Assembly: GCA_902768105.1 (NCBI GenBank)
Contig: CACXJZ010000001.1
Coordinates: 1 to 64,000 of the forward strand
DNA length: 64,000 bases
Reading direction: 5' to 3'
From: an uncultured Prevotellaceae bacterium
Lineage (GTDB): Bacteria; Bacteroidota; Bacteroidia; Bacteroidales; Bacteroidaceae
How positions within the stretch are numbered: the stretch's first letter is position 1; every line of letters starts with the position of its first letter. Under the pieces are notes generated by a model. The model was not told the origin of the DNA. It saw nothing but the letters and a program-made list of their open reading frames with translations, and ran no database searches. Below, in pieces: positions 48,696 through 58,379 of the stretch. The translations under genes were made by a program, and so were the position numbers.

Positions 48696-48711
48696 TTAAA
48701 TAATTAGAATT

Positions 48712-49380
48712 ATGGCAAAGTTTGATAAGATAGCCGTACTGAAGAAAATCGGTGACACGGGCATGGTTCCCGTGTTCTATCACAAGGATTTAGATGTTTG
48801 CAAGAACGTTGTGAAAGCCTGTTACGAGGGTGGCGTTCGTGCCTTTGAGTTTACCAACCGTGGTGACTTCGCCCATGAGATTTTTGGTGAGCTGGTGAAG
48901 TGGGCCGACAAGGAGTGTCCTGAGCTGGCACTGGGTATCGGCTCTGTGGTTGATGCTCCTACGGCAGGCCTCTACCTGCAGTTGGGTGCCAACTTCGTGG
49001 TAGGACCGCTGTTCAATCCTGAGATTGCTCCCGTCTGCAATCGCCGTCTGGTGCCTTACTGCCCCGGTTGCATGACAGTTAGCGAGATAGGTAAAGCTCA
49101 GGAGCTGGGTTGCGACCTCACCAAGGTGTTCCCTGGCGACGTCGTTGGTCCGAACATGGTGAAGGGTCTGAAGGCTCCTATGCCCTGGTCAAAGATTATG
49201 GTGACTGGTGGCGTGGCTCCTGAAGAAGAGAACCTGACTAAGTGGTTCAAAGCTGGCGTGTTCTGCGTCGGTATGGGCTCCAAGCTGTTCCCCTCCGACA
49301 AGGTGAAGGCCGGCGATTGGCAGTATGTAACCGACAAGTGCAAGGAGGCACTCGGTTATGTGGCTAAGGCACGCGCTTAA
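48712..49380 (+). CDS. eda: KDPG/KHG aldolase
   Basis: 222 aa. Splits KDPG to pyruvate and glyceraldehyde 3-phosphate. [36 protein letters not shown] holds the Glu; the Schiff-base Lys lies in [40 protein letters not shown] is the phosphate site. Second gene of the kdgK-eda unit. Its last 23 bases overlap the start of the kinase gene in another frame. Confidence 0.94.
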   Translation: MAKFDKIAVLKKIGDTGMVPVFYHKDLDVCKNVVKACYEGGVRAFEFTNRGDFAHEIFGELVKWADKECPELALGIGSVVDAPTAGLYLQLGANFVVGPLFNPEIAPVCNRRLVPYCPGCMTVSEIGKAQELGCDLTKVFPGDVVGPNMVKGLKAPMPWSKIMVTGGVAPEEENLTKWFKAGVFCVGMGSKLFPSDKVKAGDWQYVTDKCKEALGYVAKARA

Positions 49381-52300
49381 CAGCCTCGCTGCTATACTTA
49401 TATTCTCAGCTTGTTCATCGCCTGATAGGCAAGCGGTGGACAAGCTGAATTCTCTTTCCTATGCCTATCACTACCGTAATCTTGACTCTACTGAGCACTA
49501 TGCACGTGAGGCTCTGAGCATTGCGTCAACGTATGATGCAGGCCATGCTGAGGCTCTCAATAACCTGGCTTTTGTCAGCATCATGCGGATGGACTATGAC
49601 GAGGCCAAACAGCGGCTCGACTCCGTCCTCGATATTACTGACAATCAGGTGGAGCTGTTCATTGCCGACATCCAGCTGATGCGACTCTGTCAGCGCCGTT
49701 CTGCCAATCGTGAGTTCTACGATTACCGCGAGGAGGCTGTCAATCGTCTCATGCGCATCAACGAGGAGCGTCATGCATTACCCGAACGCTTGCAGCAACG
49801 CATGGTCTATGCCGAGAGTGAGATGGCCATCGTGCAGAGCACGTACTACTATTACGTAGGCTTGGAGCGTCAATCTATTGACGCTTTAAACTACATCTAT
49901 CAAAACGTTGACATTGAACGTGATACGGCACAGTTGCTCAACTATCTTTATAACGTTGGTGCAGGCGGTATTATCACCGAAGGAACAGAGGAGGAAATCA
50001 AGCAACAGGAGCTGGATTGCCTGATGCGCTGCCTGGAAATGGCACGTCAGTATCACTATCCTTATTTTGAGGCTAACTCCCTGGAAGCACTCTCCGAACA
50101 TTGTATGAATGACGATGGAGAGCAGGCCGTAGAGCTGGCTTCCCTGTCGCTTCATCTCTTCACCCAATATGGCGATGTCTATCAGATTGCCGGTGCCAAT
50201 CGTACGTTGGCATCCTGCTATCATGCCATGAACGATGATACGCGGGCGCTCGACTACCTGCACCATGCCTTGTCGAACCCCAAGATAGAGCAGGCCCCTG
50301 ACCTCGTAGCCAGCATCCGCGAACAGCTCTCTGTGGCCTATGCTGCTGTGAACGACAAGGTAGCCAGCGACCAGAACCGTAACATCTACCTCGACCTGCA
50401 GTGGCAGACACGTCAGGACCGAGAGTTGCAGGCCCGTGCCGACATGTACGACCACACGGCACGCCAGCAATACCTCATGATGATTGTGGTGGTGGTGGCC
50501 ATCATGTTGCTTGTCTTCATGCTATGGCTTTTCAACTGGCTCAACCGTAAGCAGAAGCGTAAGACGAACGACGACCTTACCGAACTGCTTGAGCAGCGAC
50601 GTGAACAGGTTGCGTTAGCTGCGCTACATCTGGAAAACAACGAACGGCGTAATCTGGAACAGCGTGCGAAGGTGTCGCTGGTCAACAGCATCATGCCCCT
50701 CATTGACCGCATTATTTACGAAGTGTCCAGCCTCTCCAAAGACTCCGGCCGTCCGAAGGAGGAGGCGCTGGAATACATTCGCGAGCTGACGGACAATATC
50801 AACGAACAAAACGACGTGCTGACCCACTGGATACAGCTGCGACAAGGCGAGCTGAGTCTGCGCATCGAGAGTTTCCCCCTGCAGCCCCTGTTCGACATGG
50901 TGGCACGTGGCAAGATGTCGTTCCAGCTCAAGGGCATCACGCTGCAGGTGGAACCCACTGAGGCAGTGGTGAAGGCCGACCGTGTGCTGACGCTGTTCAT
51001 GTTGAACACGCTGGCCGACAATGCACGCAAGTTTACTGGTGAGGGCGGTACCGTAACCATTCAGGCTTCCGACGAGGAGCAGTACGTCGAAGTCAGCGTC
51101 ACTGATACCGGTATCGGTATGTCCGAGGAACAGCTCGACCACCTGTTTGACCACAAGTTGCATAACGGACACGGATTCGGACTCATGAACTGTCGGGGCA
51201 TCATCGATAAGTACCGCAAGGTCAGCAATATCTTCAATGTCTGTAAGCTGTCTGCCGAGAGCGAGCAGGGTAGGGGTTCGCGCCTCTTCTTCCGCTTGCC
51301 TAAGGGTCGTGTCATGACTGTTGTCTTCTGGCTATTGGCATTGTGTCAGCCCCTGATAGCCAGCAACCAGCAGCCATCAGCTTTGGATAAAGCCTACATC
51401 TATTCCGACAGCGCCTACTTCTCCAACGTCAACGGCACTTACGAACGTACGCTGGAGTTTGCTGACTCCTGCCGCAAGTACCTGAATGAGCACTACCTGC
51501 AGCAACACCCCAATGGCAGGCTGCTGATGCTCCGCGAAAGCGATACATCGTTGCCCGTGCCCGAGATACAGTGGTTCTACGACAGCCTCGACACCAACTA
51601 CAAGGTCATCCTCGACATACGCAACGAGTCGGCAGTGGCTGCATTGGCTCTTCACCAGTGGTCGCTCTACGCCTATAATAACAAGGTCTATACGCAGCTC
51701 TTCCGCGAGATGTCCGCCGACAACACGCTGGAGAACTACTGCCGCATGATGCAGCAGTCGCAGACCAACCGCACCATTGCTATCATCATCCTCCTGTTGG
51801 TGCTGGCCATCATCCTGCCCGCCTACTACCTGCTCTATTATCGTCACCGGTTGGCACGTCGCTCTCTGCTGGAACAGCAGCAACACGACAATGCCGAGGT
51901 GCTCGAGGATGAGATACGGCGCATTGACTTGGATAATAATAAGCTGCACGTAGCCAATTCTGTGCTCGACAACTGTCTCTCCACCCTGAAGCACGAGACC
52001 ATGTACTACCCCTCGCGCATACGTCAGTTGGTGGATAGTCCTGATGTGAACCTGCAGGCCATCGACGAGGTGGTTACTTACTATCGCGACATCTATTCGG
52101 TGCTCAGCCAGCAGGCCATGCGACAGGTGTCTGAAACGCATCTGCAACTGATGCCCGTGGAACTCTACGGACAGACGGTCATTGGCGACAGGACGCAACT
52201 GCGCTACCTCTTCGAGCTGCTGACACGCCAGAAAGAGAATATCATCGCCGAGGCGAAGGACGAGCGTTACGTGCTATATACCGTAACTATGCCGCAGCTC

Positions 52301-52492
52301 CGTCTCACCGACGAAGAGGCTGCCATGCTGTTTACGGCGAAACAAGATAATATCAAGTACCTGCTGTGCCGCCAGATTGTGCGCGACCACTCCGAGACCA
52401 CTAATCGCCGTGGCTGTGGTATCTGGGCAGAAAGCGTAAACGGAATAACTAACATCAAAATAACGTTACCACGATGGAACCATTCAAAGTGA
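49358..52492 (+). CDS. Lipoprotein-type double sensor histidine kinase with TPR region
   Basis: 1044 aa, of the DUF5112/DUF5113 type seen in Prevotella and Bacteroides. A lipobox-like start ([19 protein letters not shown]) supports the ATG at 49358. TPR-like helices (about 30-350), a membrane helix (about 372-395), a coiled segment, and a HATPase_c domain with N-box LADNARKF (Asn555), G1 DTGIGM (583-588) and G2 GHGFGL (604-609); no HE-type H-box is visible before it. A second half begins near residue 653: another hydrophobic stretch, a sensor segment, a membrane helix (about 806-828) and an H-box-like [12 protein letters not shown] (His879) followed by an ATPase-like region whose glycine boxes I cannot find. 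The response regulator overlaps its end by 19 bases. Confidence 0.82.
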   Translation: MWLRHALNSLAAILIFSACSSPDRQAVDKLNSLSYAYHYRNLDSTEHYAREALSIASTYDAGHAEALNNLAFVSIMRMDYDEAKQRLDSVLDITDNQVELFIADIQLMRLCQRRSANREFYDYREEAVNRLMRINEERHALPERLQQRMVYAESEMAIVQSTYYYYVGLERQSIDALNYIYQNVDIERDTAQLLNYLYNVGAGGIITEGTEEEIKQQELDCLMRCLEMARQYHYPYFEANSLEALSEHCMNDDGEQAVELASLSLHLFTQYGDVYQIAGANRTLASCYHAMNDDTRALDYLHHALSNPKIEQAPDLVASIREQLSVAYAAVNDKVASDQNRNIYLDLQWQTRQDRELQARADMYDHTARQQYLMMIVVVVAIMLLVFMLWLFNWLNRKQKRKTNDDLTELLEQRREQVALAALHLENNERRNLEQRAKVSLVNSIMPLIDRIIYEVSSLSKDSGRPKEEALEYIRELTDNINEQNDVLTHWIQLRQGELSLRIESFPLQPLFDMVARGKMSFQLKGITLQVEPTEAVVKADRVLTLFMLNTLADNARKFTGEGGTVTIQASDEEQYVEVSVTDTGIGMSEEQLDHLFDHKLHNGHGFGLMNCRGIIDKYRKVSNIFNVCKLSAESEQGRGSRLFFRLPKGRVMTVVFWLLALCQPLIASNQQPSALDKAYIYSDSAYFSNVNGTYERTLEFADSCRKYLNEHYLQQHPNGRLLMLRESDTSLPVPEIQWFYDSLDTNYKVILDIRNESAVAALALHQWSLYAYNNKVYTQLFREMSADNTLENYCRMMQQSQTNRTIAIIILLLVLAIILPAYYLLYYRHRLARRSLLEQQQHDNAEVLEDEIRRIDLDNNKLHVANSVLDNCLSTLKHETMYYPSRIRQLVDSPDVNLQAIDEVVTYYRDIYSVLSQQAMRQVSETHLQLMPVELYGQTVIGDRTQLRYLFELLTRQKENIIAEAKDERYVLYTVTMPQLRLTDEEAAMLFTAKQDNIKYLLCRQIVRDHSETTNRRGCGIWAESVNGITNIKITLPRWNHSK

Positions 52493-53199
52493 TTATTGTA
52501 GAAGACGTGCCTCTGGAACTGAAAGGCACCGAAGGAATCATCCGCAACGACATTCCCGAAGCGGAAATCATAGGAACAGCTGACAACGAGACGGCCTACT
52601 GGCGGCTCATCAAGCAGCAGAAACCCGACCTCGTACTACTAGACCTCGGACTGGGCGGCTCCACCACCGTTGGCGTGGAGATCTGCCGTCAGACCAAGGA
52701 GATGTACCATGAGGTACGTGTGCTTATTTTCACGGGTGAGATACTCAACGAGAAGCTGTGGGTCGATGTGCTCGACGCCGGTGCCGACGGCATCATTCTG
52801 AAGAGTGGCGAGATGCTGACCCGCAACGATGTGCAGTCGGTGATGGCAGGCAAGCAGCTGGTGTTCAATGAGCCCATCCTCCGCAAGATTGTGGAGCGTT
52901 TCTGCCGTGCTGTCAGCAGTGGACAGGTGCGTCAGGAGTCGTTGGTCAACTACGAGATTGACGAGTACGACGAGCGTTTCCTGCGCCATCTGGCGTTGGG
53001 CTACACCAAGGACCAGATTACGCAGCTGCGTGGTATGCCCTTCGGCGTGAAGAGCTTGGAGAAACGTCAGAACGAGCTGGTACAGAAGCTCTTCCCCAAC
53101 GGCAACGGCGGTGTAGGCATCAATGCCACACGTCTGGTGGTGCGTGCCATCGAACTTCGAATACTTGACATTGACAACCTGATTCCCGATAGCGAATGA
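52474..53199 (+). CDS. Response regulator with HTH output
   Basis: 241 aa. An N-terminal receiver domain (about 1-125): acidic pocket IVED, phosphoacceptor Asp57 in LVLLDLGLGG, Thr in IFTGE and Lys110 in GIILKSGE. The C-terminal part (about 165-225; YDERFLRHLALGYTKDQITQL...GVKSLEKRQNELVQKL) resembles a LuxR-like helix-turn-helix and probably binds DNA. It is the evident partner of the overlapping sensor kinase. The next gene overlaps its stop by four bases. Confidence 0.87.
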   Translation: MEPFKVIIVEDVPLELKGTEGIIRNDIPEAEIIGTADNETAYWRLIKQQKPDLVLLDLGLGGSTTVGVEICRQTKEMYHEVRVLIFTGEILNEKLWVDVLDAGADGIILKSGEMLTRNDVQSVMAGKQLVFNEPILRKIVERFCRAVSSGQVRQESLVNYEIDEYDERFLRHLALGYTKDQITQLRGMPFGVKSLEKRQNELVQKLFPNGNGGVGINATRLVVRAIELRILDIDNLIPDSE

Positions 53200-53780
53200 A
53201 GAAGTTGGCTGCCCGTCTTGCCCTGTGCCTCGTACTTGCCGAGGTGCTGCTCGTGCTGTTGTCATGGATGCTGAGCGCCATGCCTTCAGTTGGGGTGCGC
53301 TCGTTGCTGACGGGTGAAGGCATACGCTGGCTGCTGGGACATGGGTGCGACATCATGGCAACGCCTCTGCTGGTCTATATCCTGTTGCTGGGCATCAGCG
53401 TGGGCTGTCTCAGGGGTAGCGGTCTGCTGACGCTTTTCTCGGCCAACAGACACCGTGACCGTGTGGCGCAGTGGAGCACAGTTGTGTTCCTCGTGTTCTA
53501 TGTCGCTGTAGTGCTGTTGCTCACCGCCACGCCTCATGCCATCCTGCTCAGTGCCACGGGTGAGCTCTTCCCCTCGCCGTTCAGCACCGGCTTGGTGGGC
53601 ATCGTTGTTTTGGGCTTGTTTCTGCTCAGCATCGTCTATGGTGTGCTGTCAGGCCATTTCAGTACGCTGGTCGATATTTACGAGGCGCTGCTTTCAGGAC
53701 TTTGTTCCTCGGCAGTCTTCGTCTTGTTCTACCTGCTGCTGGTAGTCATTTACGACACCGTCCATTTCGCCTTCCTTTAA
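53196..53780 (+). CDS. Membrane protein coupled to the two-component genes
   Basis: 194 aa with five predicted membrane helices; family not recognised with confidence. GHGCDIMATPLLVYILLLGISVGCLRGSGLL looks like the first part of transporter families with re-entrant loops, but the protein is too short to be a full transporter. Its ATG overlaps the stop of the response regulator (ATGA), so it is translationally coupled. Possible roles are a regulatory or sensing membrane subunit; this is a guess. Confidence 0.7.
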   Translation: MKKLAARLALCLVLAEVLLVLLSWMLSAMPSVGVRSLLTGEGIRWLLGHGCDIMATPLLVYILLLGISVGCLRGSGLLTLFSANRHRDRVAQWSTVVFLVFYVAVVLLLTATPHAILLSATGELFPSPFSTGLVGIVVLGLFLLSIVYGVLSGHFSTLVDIYEALLSGLCSSAVFVLFYLLLVVIYDTVHFAFL

Positions 53781-53799
53781 TCGAAAACTATTATCAACT

Positions 53800-54885
53800 A
53801 TGATGAAGAATATATGTATTGTAACGGGTGCGCGACCTAACTTCGTGAAGGTGGCACCCATCATACGTGCCATACATCGGGCCAGTGATGAAGGCGCCGA
53901 CGTGGCCTGCCAGTTGGTCTATGCCGGCTCCGAGAAGGACTCCACGCTCGAGCCCACGTTGTTCGACGACCTGCAGATGCCCCATCCCGACTTCTACCTC
54001 GGCGTCGATTGTGCCAGCCTGAACGAGTTGACGGGGCGTGTCATGGGCGAATTCGAACAGTACCTGAACGCTCATCCCACCGACGTTGTCATTGTCGTTG
54101 ACGACCTGGCATCCACCATGGCTGTAGCTATTGTCACGAAGAAGCGCGGCATCCGCCTGGCACATCTCGTTGCCGGCACACGTTCGTTCGACATCACCAT
54201 GCCGAAGGAGATCAACCGCCTGGTCATCGACGGACTGAGCGACCTCTTGTTCACCGCCGGCGTCTCGTCCAACAGCAATGCTACGCGCGAAGGAGCCGAG
54301 ATGCACAAAATCTACATGGTGGGCAACATCCTCATGGACTCCCTCCGCCTGTCACATGGCCGACTGCGCCGTCCTTCTGTGCTTGACAAGCTTGGGCTCG
54401 ATGCCTCCGGGTACGTCGTCTTTACCCTCAACCGTCGTGCGCTGCTTGCTGACAAGGATAACCTGCGCCAGATGCTTGAAGCCGTCGTTGCTACCGGCCT
54501 GCCTGTTGTCGCCCCCTTGCGCGACGAGTCTGCTAAGGTGGTGAAGTCGCTCAGGCTCACGGCTCCCCAGTTCCACGTTGTCTCGCCCCTTCCTTATCTA
54601 GAGTTCGGCTGGCTTACGGCCCATGCCAAGGCCATCATTACCGACTCGGGCAACGTAGCCGAGGAAGCCACGTTCAACGGCGTGCCCTGTATCACCCTTA
54701 ACAGCTATACCGAACACATAGAGACCGTGAAGCAAGGCTCCAACGTGCTGGTGGGTGAGGATGCCGCCCGTCTTAGCGATGCCCTGGCCGTGCTCCAGCG
54801 TGGCGAGTGGAAGAAGTGCTCCCTGCCTGACCGCTGGGACGGACGTACCGCTGAGCGCATTGTGCAGACGTTACTCGCCATGTAA
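53800..54885 (+). CDS. UDP-N-acetylglucosamine 2-epimerase homologue, atypical active site
   Basis: 361 aa. The GT-B fold of WecB/NeuC epimerases is clear: VTGARPNFVKVAPIIRA at the start, PKEINRLVIDGLSDLLFTA, and ITDSGNVAEEATFNGVPCITL near the C-terminus. By my alignment with E. coli WecB, Asp95 is kept (Asp102), but Glu117 is Val124 (HLVAGTRS instead of HVEAGLRS) and His213 is Asn211 (TLNRRAL instead of TGHRRES). It may use a different substrate or act in a non-catalytic way. The last five codons form the first unit of the 22-bp tandem repeat. It lies 19 bases after the membrane protein. Confidence 0.82.
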   Translation: MMKNICIVTGARPNFVKVAPIIRAIHRASDEGADVACQLVYAGSEKDSTLEPTLFDDLQMPHPDFYLGVDCASLNELTGRVMGEFEQYLNAHPTDVVIVVDDLASTMAVAIVTKKRGIRLAHLVAGTRSFDITMPKEINRLVIDGLSDLLFTAGVSSNSNATREGAEMHKIYMVGNILMDSLRLSHGRLRRPSVLDKLGLDASGYVVFTLNRRALLADKDNLRQMLEAVVATGLPVVAPLRDESAKVVKSLRLTAPQFHVVSPLPYLEFGWLTAHAKAIITDSGNVAEEATFNGVPCITLNSYTEHIETVKQGSNVLVGEDAARLSDALAVLQRGEWKKCSLPDRWDGRTAERIVQTLLAM

Positions 54886-54980
54886 CGGTCCTTTACTCGC
54901 CATGTAACGGTCCTTTACTCGCCATGTAACGGCTCTTTACTCGCCATGTAACGGGCTGTTACTCGGTATGTAATCATGGG
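54871..54980. repeat. 22-bp tandem repeat starting inside the preceding gene
   Basis: Unit TTACTCGCCATGTAACGG plus four variable bases. Copies start at 54871, 54893, 54915, 54937 and (diverged) 54959. The first copy holds the last codons and stop (TTACTCGCCATGTAA) of the epimerase homologue; the others carry that same coding end outside the gene. Confidence 0.85.
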
Positions 54981-55008
54981 ACAACTGAAAAAGTTGTCCT
55001 TTTTTTTT
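54979..55008 (+). terminator. Intrinsic terminator after the epimerase homologue
   Basis: GGACAACT (54979-54986) pairs with AGTTGTCC (54992-54999) over GAAAA, followed by nine T. It overlaps the last tandem-repeat unit and the -33 region of the next promoter. Confidence 0.88.
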
Positions 55009-55036
55009 GTTGTTTTGTTGAAATGTGTTACCTTTG
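55006..55036 (+). promoter_or_regulatory. Promoter of the cobalamin operon
   Basis: TTTG (55006-55009), 19 bases, TACCTTTG (55029-55036). Transcription would begin at about 55041, directly before the riboswitch. Confidence 0.75.
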
Positions 55037-55043
55037 CAGCCGC

Positions 55044-55257
55044 AACCGGTTCGCTTAGCAGCGATGAAAAGGGAATGGGGTGAGAATCCCCGACTGTCCC
55101 GCAGCTGTAAGTTGTCCTTTACCGGCGCAAGCATGATGCCACTGAACCTTTTTCGGGAAGGCGTTTGCGCACGAGGCAACAAAGTCAGAAGACCTGCCGG
55201 TTAGCTGAAGAGTAAAGGGCTTCCGCCTCGTGGATTGGGCGGCTCTAAAAAGCAACA
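55044..55257 (+). promoter_or_regulatory. Cobalamin riboswitch
   Basis: The aptamer (55044-55202) is closed by AACCGG/CCGGTT and carries the conserved B12-box parts in order: AAAAGGGAAT, GGTGAGAATCC, GACTGTCCCGCAGCTGTAA, TGCCACTG, GGGAAGGC and GTCAGAAGACCTGCC. Downstream (55203-55257) an expression platform has CCGCC/GGGCGG and a GCCTCGTG (55225-55232) that is exactly complementary to CACGAGGC inside the aptamer (55170-55177), which suggests a long-range contact that responds to ligand. It would switch off btuB and the genes behind it when adenosylcobalamin is plentiful. Confidence 0.93.
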
Positions 55258-57231
55258 ATGATGAAGAGACTATTGCTATTCGCGGGATTCCTGATGACGT
55301 CGGCTTACGTGTCGGCACAGACAGACCGTGTTGACAGCGTGCGACACATCGGCGAGGTGCAGGTGACCAGCAGTCGCAAGCACCACGTGCTGACCTCTAC
55401 GTCGCCGCTCCACGTGATGGATCATGGCGAGATGCTCCGCATGGGTGTCACCGACATGGCCGACGCGCTACACCGTCTGCCCGGCATCACCCTGCGCGAC
55501 TACGGCGGAGCGGGCGGCATGAAGACCGTCTCTGTGCGTGGCTTCGGTGCCAAGCACACGGGCGTCGGCTACGACGGCGTGATGCTCTCTGAGTGTCAGA
55601 GTGGCGAGATTGACCTGTCGCGCTACTCGCTGGACAACGTGGGAAGCCTCTCGCTGGTCATTGGCGACAACGACGATATCTTCATTCCCGCGCGTCAGGC
55701 CACGACGCCTGCCAGTGTGCATATACAGTCGATGGCGCTGCCGTCTGACGATGTGCGTCCGCATCTGACAGCCCAGCTTAAGATTGGCTCGTTCGGCTAC
55801 GTCTCACCCTTCGTGAAGTACGAGCAGAACGTGAACGACCACTTTGCTTTCTCGGCTCTGGGCGAATATACTTATGCCGAGAACGACTATCCCTATACCA
55901 TCAAGAATGGCATAGAGACCATTAAGGACCATCGCCGTAACAGCCGTATGAATTCTGGACACGGCGAACTGAACTTCGCCTGGAACATGTCGGCAGGCAA
56001 TCGCCTGACAGGCAAGCTCTACTACTACGACAACGACCGTCTGCTGCCCGGACAGGTCTTTTACTATTCAAACACCAGTCGTGAGACGTTGCGCGACCGT
56101 AACCTCTTCGGACAGCTGATGTACCAGACGCGCCTTTGTGAGACGCTCTCGCTGAAGGTCAGCGGTAAGGTGAACTGGTCAGCATCTTACTACGACGACG
56201 GCATGGTGGCAAGCCAGATTCTGGATGCCGACTACTGGCAGCGCGAATACTACACGACCGCCAGCCTGCTCTACATGCCCTGCGACCGCTGGGCGTTCGA
56301 CTACTCCGCCGACTATGCCTACAACAACCTCAACAGCACGCTGCCCATGGACGTGCGCCCTTACAGGAACACCATCCTGCAGTCGGCTACGGCGAAGTAC
56401 CGCGACGGCAGTCTGACGGTGATGTGGCGCCTGCTCTGGTCGCTCTACCTCAACGGGGCGAAGGATGGTGATGCAGCCGACGACATGCGCCGTATGTCAC
56501 CATCGCTGAGTCTTTCTTATCAGCTTATGCCACAGCTACATGTGCGTGCATCGTTCAAGGAGATATTCCGTACGCCTACGTTCAACGAAAACTACTTCTG
56601 GCACTACGGTACGAAGGACCTGAAGGCCGAGCGTACCGAGCAGTTGAACATCGGTGCCACGTGGAAGAGCGACCTCGGACCCACCACCGTGCAGGCCACG
56701 CTCGATGGTTACTACAACACCGTCAGGGACATGATTGTCGCCGTGCCGTTCAACATGTTCGTGTGGAACTGCGTCAACGTAGGTAAGGTGCGGGTGCTGG
56801 GGCTCGATGCCACGCTCAATGCCAGTCATCAGCTGGCTGAACGCCACACGCTGACGTTGTCGGGCTACTACAGCTACCAGCGAGCACAGAACCGTACGAA
56901 CGCCGAGTCACCTTATTATAATAATCAGATAGCCTACATGCCCGTGCACAGCGGTTCCGCTGCCGTAGCATGGGAGAACCCGTGGGTGAACCTCTCTGCC
57001 AACATCATGGCTGTGGGCGAGCGCTGGAGCACCAACGAGCACCTGGCTGAGACCCGCGTGGAGGGCTACTATGAGCTGGGCGTCTCGGCCAACCGCCGTT
57101 TCCATGTCGGCAGTGGTGTCATGACGCTGCGTTTCGATCTGAAGAACCTGACCGACAATCAGTACGAGATTGTGCGCAGCTATCCCATGCCTGGAATCAG
57201 TTATCAATTTTCATTAAATTATAAATTTTAA
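55258..57231 (+). CDS. btuB: TonB-dependent vitamin B12 receptor
   Basis: 657 aa. Signal peptide (MMKRLLLFAGFLMTSAYVSAQ), plug domain (about 30-150; MADALHRLPGITLRDYGGAGGMKTVSVRGFGAKHTGVGYDGV) and a 22-strand barrel ending in the C-terminal aromatic ISYQFSLNYKF. It moves cobalamin through the outer membrane using TonB energy. The substrate call rests on the cobalamin riboswitch before it and the BtuG/F/C genes after it. Confidence 0.92.
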   Translation: MMKRLLLFAGFLMTSAYVSAQTDRVDSVRHIGEVQVTSSRKHHVLTSTSPLHVMDHGEMLRMGVTDMADALHRLPGITLRDYGGAGGMKTVSVRGFGAKHTGVGYDGVMLSECQSGEIDLSRYSLDNVGSLSLVIGDNDDIFIPARQATTPASVHIQSMALPSDDVRPHLTAQLKIGSFGYVSPFVKYEQNVNDHFAFSALGEYTYAENDYPYTIKNGIETIKDHRRNSRMNSGHGELNFAWNMSAGNRLTGKLYYYDNDRLLPGQVFYYSNTSRETLRDRNLFGQLMYQTRLCETLSLKVSGKVNWSASYYDDGMVASQILDADYWQREYYTTASLLYMPCDRWAFDYSADYAYNNLNSTLPMDVRPYRNTILQSATAKYRDGSLTVMWRLLWSLYLNGAKDGDAADDMRRMSPSLSLSYQLMPQLHVRASFKEIFRTPTFNENYFWHYGTKDLKAERTEQLNIGATWKSDLGPTTVQATLDGYYNTVRDMIVAVPFNMFVWNCVNVGKVRVLGLDATLNASHQLAERHTLTLSGYYSYQRAQNRTNAESPYYNNQIAYMPVHSGSAAVAWENPWVNLSANIMAVGERWSTNEHLAETRVEGYYELGVSANRRFHVGSGVMTLRFDLKNLTDNQYEIVRSYPMPGISYQFSLNYKF

Positions 57232-57242
57232 AAAACAAAACA

Positions 57243-58379
57243 ATGAAAAAGTATCTTTTTAGTTTCGCAGTATTGATGATGGGCGCAGCCCTCTTTACTG
57301 CATGTAGTGACGACGACACACCCAGCGTGAAGCCTGTTGACGTTTCCAACGGTATGTTCATCGTAGGTTCAGGTAATAAGAAGGCAGGCATCGGCGGTAA
57401 TGTCAGCTACATCGACTACGCCAAGGGTAGCGTTGTCCAGAACGCTTTCCAGCAAGCCAATGGTAAGGCCGTGGGTAAGACAGCCAACTACATCATGACC
57501 TATGGCAGTAAGCTTTACATCGTCGTTGACGGCGAGGCAACCATTTGGGCTTGCGACAAGAGCACGCTGAAAATTATCTCACAGATAAGCACCACTACGC
57601 TGCTCGGCGAGAACGAAGGCCGCAGCCCGCGTGCTGCTGTCGGTCTCAACGGAAACCTTTACTTCACCTGCTACGGCAGCAGCTATGACGGCGGCAACGG
57701 TATTGTGGCTGTCATTGACACCGTGTCATTCTCCAAGAAGGCCACCTACGTCGTAGGTTCTTATCCTGACGGTCTGACCATTGCCAACAACAGCATCTAC
57801 GTCGCCAACTCCGACTACGGCAACGGCGTGAAGCCCTCTGTCTCGAAGATTGATGTTGCCAGCAATAAGGTTACTGAGATCAAGGACGAAGCCATCACCA
57901 ACCCCATGCAGATGCTGACCGTGAACAACGAGGCTTACTTCCTCGACTATGGCACGTACGACGAGAACTGGAACCAGAAAGGTGCCGGTGTCCGCAAGAT
58001 TGCTGCTGACGGCAAGGTGACGAAGATTGTTGACGGTACCGCTATGTGCACCGACGGCAAGATTATCTATACCGTTAATGCTCCTTACGGTGGCAACGGC
58101 ATTCAGTATTTCAAGTATGACGTTTCTTTTGCTTCCAAGACCGAGTGGCAGCCTGCTGACATCTTCAGCCCCGCTATGATTGCTGCTGACCCCGTCACAG
58201 GTAACATCTTCATCACGTCGTACCAGAAGAACCCCGATACGGGCTATGCTGCCTACAACCTGCCCTCATACACCAATCAGTATGACGCTACGGGCAAGCT
58301 GCTGAAGAAGTACGAGGGCACGACCACCGGTCCCATCTCGTTCGTCTTCAATACCGACGTGAAGTACGTACAGGAATAA
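57243..58379 (+). CDS. btuG: BtuG-like surface lipoprotein for B12 capture
   Basis: 378 aa. Lipoprotein signal MKKYLFSFAVLMMGAALFTAC with an FTAC lipobox followed by SDDD acidic residues, a surface-export type signal in this phylum. The rest is a YncE-like beta-propeller with repeats such as NGNLYFTCYGSSYDGGNG and NNSIYVANSDYGNG. In Bacteroides, BtuG is a seven-bladed propeller lipoprotein that sits on BtuB and binds B12 very tightly; place and fold here match. It starts 12 bases after btuB. Confidence 0.87.
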   Translation: MKKYLFSFAVLMMGAALFTACSDDDTPSVKPVDVSNGMFIVGSGNKKAGIGGNVSYIDYAKGSVVQNAFQQANGKAVGKTANYIMTYGSKLYIVVDGEATIWACDKSTLKIISQISTTTLLGENEGRSPRAAVGLNGNLYFTCYGSSYDGGNGIVAVIDTVSFSKKATYVVGSYPDGLTIANNSIYVANSDYGNGVKPSVSKIDVASNKVTEIKDEAITNPMQMLTVNNEAYFLDYGTYDENWNQKGAGVRKIAADGKVTKIVDGTAMCTDGKIIYTVNAPYGGNGIQYFKYDVSFASKTEWQPADIFSPAMIAADPVTGNIFITSYQKNPDTGYAAYNLPSYTNQYDATGKLLKKYEGTTTGPISFVFNTDVKYVQE

